Assembly: GCA_963082975.1 (NCBI GenBank)
Contig: OY720348.1
Location: 72,875,719-72,939,718, forward strand
Direction of reading: 5' to 3'
Length of the DNA stretch: 64,000 bases
Source: Labia minor
Lineage: Eukaryota > Arthropoda > Insecta > Dermaptera > Spongiphoridae
Made by a program: the position numbers and the translations under genes. The notes under the pieces were generated by a model. The model was not told the origin of the DNA and searched no databases. It saw only the letters and a program-made list of their open reading frames with translations. Positions 36,055 to 46,260 of the stretch are shown piece by piece (the first letter of the stretch is position 1; the number at the start of each line of letters is the position of its first letter).

Positions 36055-36440
36055 CGACAGAGTAACTGTCACCCCATTCAATATAATGGATATAGGCAAG
36101 AAAATGGACAGATTCTTTATAATAAAGATCAAAGATTATAATAGCTGACTGTTTATATTTTTTTTATCTTTTTAAAATATTTTTTAAAAAATCAATTAAA
36201 AAGTATTTTATAAAATGTTTCATATTCAAAAATTAAGAAATCGATCAAATATATATATATATATATAATATATTAATTAAAATCTCTCTCTCTCTCTCCC
36301 AATTTATAATATATTGAAATTCTATAATTGTAATGGTTATAAAAATATATTATAATGAATGTACTATATAAACAACCTCTATATAAGCAACTTATATTTA
36401 GTTAAAATGTTCTGTATAAGAACTTATACTTTCATAGAAA
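36055..36440. other. Non-satellite sequence right of the gap
   Basis: AT-rich sequence with a TA run and a CT microsatellite (36284-36298). No gene was seen, and the open frame spanning the gap is an artefact. It separates the two satellite blocks. Confidence 0.5.
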
Positions 36441-36692
36441 AAAAGTAAATTTTTGTTAATTTTTAAAGCCAAATTTATACCCCCAATCGAAGGGTCATCG
36501 TCCGCCAACCTTTCATATAATTGACGGTAAAATGCTACTTTTTTAAATACAAATGTAAAATTTATTTTTTATATATCATTTTCTTCCATTTTTGATCCTT
36601 TATTCGATTTGATTCATATTTCATCGATATCCTAATTTTTTTCATTAATTTCATAGAAAAAAGGTAATATTTTGTTAATTTTCCAAGTCTAT
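36441..36692 (-). repeat. Mosaic of 220 bp family core and diverged inverted 160 bp monomer
   Basis: A forward 220-family core (TTTATACCCCCAATCGAAGG, TCATCGTCCGCCAACC, GACGGTAAAA) is fused to a diverged reverse-complement satellite monomer (AATGCTACTTTTTTAAATA, ATATATCATTTTCTTC, TTTCATCGATATCC). Forward satellite starts at about 36693. The order is the same as at 24.3-25.6 kb. Confidence 0.75.
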
Positions 36693-39600
36693 AAATTTTA
36701 TATTTCTATTTAAAAAAGTAGCATTTTCGCTAAAATCTTAATGAAAAATGTCGTTTTTTCTATGAAATCCACGAAAATAATTGAGATATCGATGAAATTT
36801 GAATTTATTCGTGTTTAGAATAAGAAATAAATAAGAATGATATATAATTCATAAATTTTATATTTCTATTTAAAAAAGTAGCATTTTCGATAAAATCTTA
36901 ATGAAAAATGTCGTTTTTTCTATGAAATCCATGAAAATATTTGAGATATCGATGAAATTTGAATTTATTCGTGTTTAGAATAAGAAATAAATAAGAATGA
37001 TATATAATTCATAAATTTTATATTTCTATTTAAAAAAGTAGCATTTTCGCTAAAATCTTAATGAAAAATGTCGTTTTTTCTATGAAATCCACGAAAATAA
37101 TTGAGATATCGATGAAATTTGAATTTATTCGTGTTTAGAATAAGAAATAAATAAGAATGATATATAATTCATAAATTTTATATTTCTATTTAAAAAAAGT
37201 AGCATTTTCGCTAAAATCTTAATGAAAATGTCGTTTTTTCTATGAAATCCACGAAAATAATTGAGATATCGATGAAATTTGAATTTATTCGTGTTTAGAA
37301 TAAGAAATAAATAAGAATGATATATAATTCATAAATTTTATATTTCTATTTAAAAAAGTAGCATTTTCGCTAAAATCTTAATGAAAAATGTCGTTTTTTC
37401 TATGAAATCCACGAAAATAATTGAGATATCGATGAAATTTGAATTTATTCGTGTTTAGAATAAGAAATAAATAAGAATGATATATAATTCATAAATTTTA
37501 TATTTCTATTTAAAAAAGTAGCATTTTCGCTAAAATCTTAATGAAAAATGTCGTTTTTTCTATGAAATCCACGAAAATAATTGAGATATCGATGAAATTT
37601 GAATTTATTCGTGTTTAGAATAAGAAATAAATAAGAATGATATATAATTCATAAATTTTATATTTCTATTTAAAAAAGTAGCATTTTCGCTAAAATCTTA
37701 ATGAAAAATGTCGTTTTTTCTATGAAATCCACGAAAATAATTGAGATATCGATGAAATTTGAATTTATTCGTGTTTAGAATAAGAAATAAATAAGAATGA
37801 TATATAATTCATAAATTTTATATTTCTATTTAAAAAAGTAGCATTTTCGCTAAAATCTTAATGAAAAATGTCGTTTTTTCTATGAAATCCGCGAAAATAA
37901 TTGAGATATCGATGAAATTTGAATTTATTCGTGTTTAGAATAAGAAATAAATAAGAATGATATATAATTCATAAATTTTATATTTCTATTTAAAAAAGTA
38001 GCATTTTCGCTAAAATCTTAATGAAAAATGTCGTTTTTTCTATGAAATCCACGAAAATAATTGAGATATCGATGAAATTTGAATTTATTCGTGTTTAGAA
38101 TAAGAAATAAATAAGAATGATATATAATTCATAAATTTTATATTTCTATTTAAAAAAGTAGCATTTTCGCTAAAATCTTAATGAAAAATGTCGTTTTTTC
38201 TATGAAATCCACGAAAATAATTGAGATATCGATGAAATTTGAATTTATTCGTGTTTAGAATAAGAAATAAATAAGAATGATATATAATTCATAAATTTTA
38301 TATTTCTATTTAAAAAAGTAGCATTTTCGCTAAAATCTTAATGAAAAATGTCGTTTTTTCTATGAAATCCACGAAAATAATTGAGATATCGATGAAATTT
38401 GAATTTATTCGTGTTTAGAATAAGAAATAAATAAGAATGATATATAATTCATAAATTTTATATTTCTATTTAAAAAAGTAGCATTTTCGCTAAAATCTTA
38501 ATGAAAAATGTCGTTTTTTCTATGAAATCCACGAAAATAATTGAGATATCGATGAAATTTGAATTTATTCGTGTTTAGAATAAGAAATAAATAAGAATGA
38601 TATATAATTCATAAATTTTATATTTCTATTTAAAAAAGTAGCATTTTCGCTAAAATCTTAATGAAAAATGTCGTTTTTTCTATGAAATCCGCGAAAATAA
38701 TTGAGATATCGATGAAATTTGAATTTATTCGTGTTTAGAATAAGAAATAAATAAGAATGATATATAATTCATAAATTTTATATTTCTATTTAAAAAAGTA
38801 GCATTTTCGCTAAAATCTTAATGAAAAATGTCGTTTTTTCTATGAAATCCACGAAAATAATTGAGATATCGATGAAATTTGAATTTATTCGTGTTTAGAA
38901 TAAGAAATAAATAAGAATGATATATAATTCATAAATTTTATATTTCTATTTAAAAAAGTAGCATTTTCGCTAAAATCTTAATGAAAAATGTCGTTTTTTC
39001 TATGAAATCCACGAAAATAATTGAGATATCGATGAAATTTGAATTTATTCGTGTTTAGAATAAGAAATAAATAAGAATGGTATATAATTCATAAATTTTA
39101 TATTTCTATTTAAAAAAGTAGCATTTTCGCTAAAATCTTAATGAAAAATGTCGTTTTTTCTATGAAATCCACGAAAATAATTGAGATATCGATGAAATTT
39201 GAATTTATTCGTGTTTAGAATAAGAAATAAATAAGAATGATATATAATTCATAAATTTTATATTTCTATTTAAAAAAGTAGCATTTTCGCTAAAATCTTA
39301 ATGAAAAATGTCGTTTTTTCTATGAAATCCACGAAAATAATTGAGATATCGATGAAATTTGAATTTATTCGTGTTTAGAATAAGAAATAAATAAGAATGA
39401 TATATAATTCATAAATTTTATATTTCTATTTAAAAAAGTAGCATTTTCGCTAAAATCTTAATGAAAAATGTCGTTTTTTCTATGAAATCCACGAAAATAA
39501 TTGAGATATCGATGAAATTTGAATTTATTCGTGTTTAGAATAAGAAATAAATAAGAATGATATATAATTCATAAATTTTATATTTCTATTTAAAAAAGTA

Positions 39601-40214
39601 GCATTTTCGCTAAAATCTTAATGAAAAATGTCGTTTTTTCTATGAAATCCACGAAAATAATTGAGATATCGATGAAATTTGAATTTATTCGTGTTTAGAA
39701 TAAGAAATAAATAAGAATGATATATAATTCATAAATTTTATATTTCTATTTAAAAAAGTAGCATTTTCGCTAAAATCTTAATGAAAAATGTCGTTTTTTC
39801 TATGAAATCCACGAAAATAATTGAGATATCGATGAAATTTGAATTTATTCGTGTTTAGAATAAGAAATAAATAAGAATGATATATAATTCATAAATTTTA
39901 TATTTCTATTTAAAAAAGTAGCATTTTCGCTAAAATCTTAATGAAAAATGTCGTTTTTTCTATGAAATCCACGAAAATAATTGAGATATCGATGAAATTT
40001 GAATTTATTCGTGTTTAGAATAAGAAATAAATAAGAATGATATATAATTCATAAATTTTATATTTCTATTTAAAAAAGTAGCATTTTCGCTAAAATCTTA
40101 ATGAAAAATGTCGTTTTTTCTATGAAATCCACGAAAATAATTGAGATATCGATGAAATTTGAATTTATTCGTGTTTAGAATAAGAAATAAATAAGAATGA
40201 TATATAATTCATAA
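36693..40214 (+). repeat. 160 bp satellite array, second block (about 22 monomers)
   Basis: Same monomer and orientation as the first block. Copies are almost identical, with sporadic variants such as CCGCGAAAA at 37888 and 38688 and one short monomer near 37223. It stops abruptly mid-monomer after ATAATTCATAACTTATTC, at transposon sequence. Confidence 0.97.
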
Positions 40215-40223
40215 CTTATTCTA

Positions 40224-40246
40224 TCTTCTCCCATTCTAGCCACATA
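40224..40246 (-). mobile_element. Tiny LINE 3' segment at satellite edge
   Basis: TCTTCTCCCATTCTAGCCAC is identical to part of the LINE 3' end at about 57282-57301 (minus frame VARMGEE). It is only about 20 bases, so it could be chance, but it lies exactly between the satellite end and the pogo remnant. Confidence 0.35.
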
Positions 40247-40650
40247 GTGCATCTTTGGAAATATAAATACGGGCGGCAAATGGTTACCATTCGCTGAAAT
40301 TATGGTGCACATACAAACAATTGTATCACGTTTACCAGAATCTTTATTTCCAACTAGTTTAGCTCCCGTTTTGACTATCACTTTCACAGAATCTTAAAAG
40401 TGAGTACACCGATTTCATCAAGGTTAAAAATTCTTGATGGAGGAAACTTTTCCTTTTCTAACATAGTCTCATATTATTGTGGAATTCTTCCAATGTCTTC
40501 TTATGCCAATGGACCTGACCAGCGATGTGTTCTTTGCTTTTCGAAACGTCAACTGGGAATGCCTCTTCTAGAAACCCATAGCACAGTCTCTACCAGCCGT
40601 CAGTATCATCTCAACATGAAGGATATCGTCGACCTAAACTTTTGACAAAC
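40247..40650 (-). mobile_element. pogo/Tigger-type (DDE_1) transposase remnant
   Basis: Minus-strand frames read LEKEKFPPSRIFNLDEIGVL, then after a frame change VKVIVKTGAKLVGNKDSGKR, DTIVCMCTIISANGNHLPPV and FIFPKMH. These match the catalytic core of pogo/Tigger/jerky transposases (family form FNxDETGVxTVxxPxKVIAxKGxKQVG, VCCxNAxGNxxPPxFIFPR). The first catalytic D (NLDE) is present but ETG is EIG. The second and third acidic residues are not in the fragment, which ends at the satellite edge. Upstream frames are broken and no inverted termini were found. It is a truncated copy. Confidence 0.8.
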
Positions 40651-41685
40651 TCATGAGCGAATTCTCTTAAGTTTTTATAACTGAAGTGTTTTTGAATATT
40701 TCTTTAAGTATGCAACAAGTTATTTTTCCTGGGTTGAATGAAAAACTTATCGAAAAAAGTATTTTAAAAAAATGACTCTCGAGGCTGAAGGCTCAGCGAT
40801 TTTTTGTTTTCTTTTTTCCTTGTTTTCTGTTATTTTTTCTAAAAATACTGTATGCTTAACATTGGTGCCTTATGTCAATTGTTCAATAGTGTCCCAAACA
40901 ACAAGCCTAATCAATTTATTTTAACAAAACTTATCCAAACATGTCACTTCAACATAAACTGCATTATATTGAAGATAAAAAAAAGCATAGTTATAGAAAA
41001 ACAATTTCAAGAAACCTACCATACACAAAAATATATTAAAACTACAATAAAAGAACTTAAATATTACATGGCAATATGTGAATTATTTAAATATACTCGT
41101 TCCTGACAAGTTTACAAATATTTCAGTCATTTACTGGCAAAAAGTATATATATATATATATTTTGCCTTTTGATTTGTAGAACAATTATAAATAACACTA
41201 ATGTTAGTATCAAATAATAATTTCGATATATTCATATTCAAATCAACTGATAGATTCGGAAATTTTTATAAAAATTATATTTATTTTTAAAGGTAGTTCA
41301 TTTAATAAAAAATATGTAATAACCATAAGAATAGAGAATTTCTAGAAACTGGCTTTGTGACGAATAATTATTGGAAAGCTCTCCAGACAACATTTATTTT
41401 ATTTTTAAAAAAAGGTCAACTTTTGACAAATCATCAGTCTGATGGATGAAATGATTAGAATGTTATTTATAACATTTAATTTTATTTAACATTCTTTTAT
41501 TTATTTTAGCTATTTATAATCATAATCATGTTGTTAATTTATTGTTTTCTATATGGAGTTTAACATCTGATTTTTAAATATTTGTCTAAATATATACATA
41601 TTTGTATATTTATTTTTTATCTGTTCAATAAAAGTTTCAAATATTTCTTATTTTTATTTTGTTAGAGATCCATAGAGATATAAAA
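40651..41685. other. No gene recognised
   Basis: AT-rich intergenic sequence between the pogo remnant and HSD17B10. An 84-codon frame at 40852-41106 has no recognisable motif. Confidence 0.5.
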
Positions 41686-41689
41686 CGAC

Positions 41690-41850
41690 AAATAGGGAGT
41701 CCACCTATACACTGGAGTTACTCCCTAAACTTTGTGGCATAAGATCGGGGAGACCCTGACAAAAGACCGCCGAGCATGGATTGACAATTGGAACCCATGC
41801 GTGCAACAAACCGTCGCACAGAGGAACAGATCGACTAAGTAACTAAGTAA
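41690..41850 (+). repeat. Possible LINE 3' end with CTAAGTAA tail
   Basis: A GC-richer block (GGGAGTCCACC, ACAAAAGACCGCCGAGCATG, CGTCGCACAGAGGAACAGAT) ends in a short tandem tail, CTAAGTAACTAAGTAAGTAG. Tetramer-like tails of this kind mark some non-LTR elements. No convincing protein similarity was found, so the class is a guess. Confidence 0.35.
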
Positions 41851-41939
41851 GTAGTATATCTATGTTGCTTTTTTAAATATAATTTATTTATATCAATTTT
41901 TTGGTATCTATAATTGGTAAAAAAAAACTAAAAGAGGAA

Positions 41940-44039
41940 TTATGGTTGCATTCGTAAAGCACCGTCGAGTCTGATTGTTTCTCCATTTATAAGTGGATTT
42001 TCAATAATAGATTGCACAAGTTGAGCATATTCATCAGGTTGACCAAGGCGTTGAGGAAAAGGAATCGATTTCGCTAAAAATGTCCGGACTTTAGGAGGTA
42101 ACTCTTTAAGGAGTGGAGTGTCAAAGAGACCTGAAATATAAATAAAACTTATGATTGTTATACTCGAAGAGATGGTTAAAAAACTATAATTTATTAATTT
42201 TTAGGTATACTGATACTAACCGGGTGCTATGGTTACAACGCGGATACCTTGACAGGCTAAATCACGAGCCATAGGAAGGGTCATTCCTACAATGGCACTT
42301 TTACTTGCTGAATAGGCTACTTGTCCCATCTGTCCTTCAAATGCTGCTATACTGGCAGTGTTGACAACCAACCCTCGTTGACCATCTTTGTTCTGTTCAT
42401 TTTCACCAATCAGACCAACAGCCAGACGATTGACATTAAATGTGCCAACACTATTGACCTATATTTGAACATAAATAAAAAAAATAATAAATAAATAAAA
42501 ATTAGTCGGTTGATAGCGATTTATTATTATAGGTTATACTAATATAGTAAAAATAAACCAAATTGAATCCAGACGGTGGTTTGTTTATAATAAATGACAG
42601 TTGAAAGCGAACGAGAAAATTAAATGTTGAATTTTTATCTAATAAGAGACATAAAATAATTATTAGCATAAGAATAATTATAGAAATGTAATAATATGGC
42701 ATTTATATTTTAATAAAATTGGATCAAATTATTTTTTTAAAGCAACCCTCGGAGCAACTTAAAAAACGATGGAAGATAAATGAGCCCTATTATACCTTTA
42801 TAAGGTGTAGATAATTTCAATATTAAGAAAAAAACGATATTATTCAATAGGAATAGGAAAATAAAGTTTTATTATTTGAATGGCAGATATATATAAAAAT
42901 ATTTAAATAAAAAAACATTCAAAATAAAATATTAATCAAAAAGTCTCTATTCTACTATTAATAATAGATACTAAATTTGTATATATAAATAAAAAATTAC
43001 TATAATTTAAAAATATATATTATAATTAGATAAGAAAATGTGACATTTTATTTTAATAGTCAATATCTGACAAGTGGGTGATAATAAATTTGTTTTTTTT
43101 AATTAATAATAAATTTAATAAATATTTAAATAAATGAATATATAAATAGTTTAATTAATATAATTAATATATTATATATTTATATATATTAAAATTATTA
43201 ATAATTAAATAAAAACAATTAATAAAATAAATTTATTCTATAATTTTAATCTAATTTAATACTTTGAAATTTTAAAGTCAAACATTACTTTTATATCTAA
43301 ATATTCATAAAATAAATGAAAGTAAAAATCTATAAAAATGAATTAAAAATATATAATATCTCAAATTAGATGACAAAATAAAATATTGTTTGTCAGAAAA
43401 AAAAATTCCTACCATTAGTACTTTTGTAAAATCATCCAAAACATGAGGCAAATTTTTATTAAAATTATATGTTTTATATGCAATACCAATCCCAGCACAA
43501 TTGACTGCAACGTCTAATCTGCCAAATTTCTCTTTAGCTATTTTTAATGCATTCATCACATCTTTTTCTGAAGTTACCTGTAACATAATATCATTATAAA
43601 TTTAAATTTAAAAAATCAATTATGTGAAATTTCAAAATATATAATAATAAATTAGATATAAAACAAAATGGACTAAAACGAAAGAAGATGGAACGAAGAA
43701 ATAATAAAAAAAAAATCGAATAGATGAAATCATTTGGGAAATCTTTTGAATAAGATATTCATGTTAGAAAGAAGAAGTGCATACTTACATCAGTTGGGGC
43801 AAATATTACATTTTCTGAGCCTAAGCTCGAAGCAACCTCCTGGCCTTTGGAATTTGGTAAATCACAAAGAATTACCCGACCTCCTTGATTGACAATACGT
43901 TCAACTGTACCTCGTCCAAGGCCTGATGCTCCTCCAGTCACTAAACCGACAATCTGCTGGAGTAAACAAAACTCATGAAAAAAAGGAAGAGTCCATGGTG
44001 AAATTTTAACTTAAATATTTATTAATTTACCTTTAACAT
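41940..44039 (-). CDS. HSD17B10: 3-hydroxyacyl-CoA dehydrogenase type-2 (HSD17B10, scully)
   Basis: Five coding exons (44039-44031, 43956-43789, 43577-43413, 42458-42221, 42130-41940) join at GT-AG sites into 256 aa, close to Drosophila scully (255) and human HSD17B10 (261). This NAD-dependent short-chain dehydrogenase oxidises 2-methyl-3-hydroxybutyryl-CoA and hydroxysteroids in mitochondria; the vertebrate protein is also a mitochondrial RNase P subunit. Visible motifs are TGGASGLG (residues 10-17), NCAG, and the catalytic triad S150 (NTAS), Y163 and K167 (YSASK). The C-terminus [20 protein letters not shown] is diagnostic. The start [12 protein letters not shown] aligns with scully MIKNAVSLVTGG; a second acceptor 3 bases downstream would drop the Q. 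AATAAA on the minus strand lies at 41888-41883, about 50 bases after the stop. It looks intact and is head to head with striatin. Confidence 0.95.
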
Positions 44040-44212
44040 TTTAATTCGTTATACTTCTACACTTCTCTTAAATTAAAAAATTAAATTTAAATATTAACCT
44101 ATATATATAAATATATAAGATAAGATCACGTAATCGTTAACTTTAAACTTGGACTTTGGACGAGCGATTTTTAAAAATAAATTGTAGATGTCATGTGTAA
44201 ATTAATTAATAT

Positions 44213-44254
<42 letters not shown>

Positions 44255-45439
44255 ATTTGTAATATGGAATAAAAATGTAGGAAGATCTCGGATTTGGCGC
44301 CAATTATTTTCTATTTTAGGATCAATGGAAAGTTACAAATCACCAGGGAGGCAAATCACAGACTATACGTTACAAATACTAATCAACATCAATTATTTAT
44401 TTAAATATAGATCTTATTTATTTGTATATACATCAGTTTTTAATAATAAATAATTGATGTTCATTTTGATAATTTTTAGAACTAATAATACTAAAAATAA
44501 CAATAAATTAATTATCAAATTGGAAAATGTATAATCTTGGTAATTGTAATAATAATTTTTAATAAATTATTAAATTCCAAAAATATTTTTGATAATAAAA
44601 GAATTGTTATTCAATATAAAATTAATCAAAAATCTTTTTACAGAAAATATATAGGATTATTGATATAAAAACAAAAATCTGTATTACAAGATTATTTAAT
44701 ATATATATAATATCTTTCTTTTTTAGATTTCTTTAGGTGTTTCTTAAATTTATGACACCTATCACTAAGAACCATGGTTCTTAATCCAGTTTATTTTAGA
44801 AATATATATATAATCCGGCCCTTATAAAGTGTGTTTGTATTTGATATTTATAAAATAAATAATTAATGTTCATTTTTATAGATTTTAGAAATAAACATAA
44901 ATATTATTTTATCCAATTACTTTGATAATATATGGTGAAAGTAAACTGGAAGGAATTTTATAATTTATATTCCTAAAGACCTTAGCAAGACTAGTTTGAT
45001 CAATTTATATTCTCTAATAACTCTTTATTTTATTTTTGAAATAATTTATTGTAAATTTAAATATTCTTTTTAATATATTTTTAAAAAAGTAAACTTTATC
45101 GCTATTCAGTAAATTAAAAAAAAACTATGACTGATACGGACTGATAATAGAAGCTTTATAAGTTAAATCTGTGGATTGTCACCTATTTGACTTTAGCAGT
45201 AATAAAGAAACAATTTTGAAATTGGCTCCTTTTATATTTAGTTGAAAATAGGTTAAAATAAAAATCTTGTAATAGATTGATAGTTTTTCTGGTACAATTA
45301 TAATAGTAAATTAGTTGACGAAGTTTAATCCGCGTTTTGTTGATTCTATTGATGGAATAATGTTGCTTCGAGCACTCGTTTGACTGAGCGAGTATCGATT
45401 GGCCGTGCCAAGAGGGCCGCTGCGTTGTTGCTCTGTGGA
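44040..45439. promoter_or_regulatory. Shared upstream region of HSD17B10 and striatin
   Basis: About 1.4 kb of AT-rich DNA separates the two divergent start codons and must hold both promoters. It includes a TA run (44218-44247). The last roughly 95 bases before 45440 turn GC-rich and are probably striatin 5' UTR. No core promoter motif is convincing. Confidence 0.45.
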
Positions 45440-45463
45440 ATGGAGGCGGAGGCCATGTCATGA
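45440..45463 (+). promoter_or_regulatory. Short uORF overlapping first in-frame ATG of striatin
   Basis: ATG at 45440 opens a seven-codon frame (MEAEAMS) whose TGA (45461-45463) overlaps the ATG at 45460 as ATGA. The next in-frame ATG, at 45493, has a strong context (ACA ATG G). If the mRNA includes 45440, initiation at striatin is likely affected. Whether this stretch is transcribed is not known. Confidence 0.4.
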
Positions 45464-45492
45464 AGGTGCCGACCCAGAGCGGTTCTCGCACA

Positions 45493-46218
45493 ATGGAAGA
45501 GAGCAGTCCCACTGCTACCCACAACGGACAGCTGGGAGCCTCCGCTGCAGCCATCGGCGTAGCCAGCAAACCCAGCGATGACCCGAGTCCCAGAACGCAG
45601 TACTCCATTCCTGGCATCCTGCATTTCATCCAGCATGAATGGGCCAGGTTTGAGATGGAGCGATCGCAATGGGAAGTCGATCGAGCAGAATTACAGGTAA
45701 TCAGGACAATTCCTTTTAATACAACGATTGGAATATCTATTCCCAATCGATTCTACCACAACCCTTCTAAAATTCCAAAATCCCACATTAATCCTTTACC
45801 ACCTTTAGTTTATTCATTTAGGTCTTTGGGCGTATTGACATTTACAATACAACCCACCACCCATATGGATTATTTCCCAAAACTGTATCCAAAAATCGAT
45901 ATTTCACTTTCAATATATAAGATAAAAAAAAAATTATATACTCTTAAATTGACTTGAAACGCCATTTTAAATATTAATTTGGAAAAATGCTCAAAGGTAT
46001 TTGGCATTTGTTTTTTCCTTTATCACGAAAATCGTTTCAATTTTGTCAATTATTTATTTGATATTCAATTTATAGGCGAGAATTGCATTTCTTCAAGGCG
46101 AAAGGAAAGGCCAAGAAAATTTAAAAAATGACCTGGTGAGAAGAATTAAAATGTTGGAATATGCTTTAAAACAAGAAAGGTAGTTTGTTTTTTCATCTAA
46201 TCTTATATAAATTACTCT

Positions 46219-46260
<42 letters not shown>

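Noticed and set aside
35851-36132. 93-codon frame across the N gap
   Set aside because: Open only because the N bases translate as unknown; not a real frame.
25586-40214. CRISPR-like reading of the regular repeats
   Set aside because: The 160 bp units are directly contiguous with no unique spacers, and the genome is eukaryotic.
40400-40645. 81-codon plus-strand open frame
   Set aside because: It is antisense to the pogo/Tigger transposase remnant, whose minus frames carry the recognisable FNLDE and PPVFIFPK motifs.
45183-45746. 187-codon minus-strand frame and a 107-codon one inside it
   Set aside because: Antisense to striatin exon 1, whose plus frame matches the family closely.
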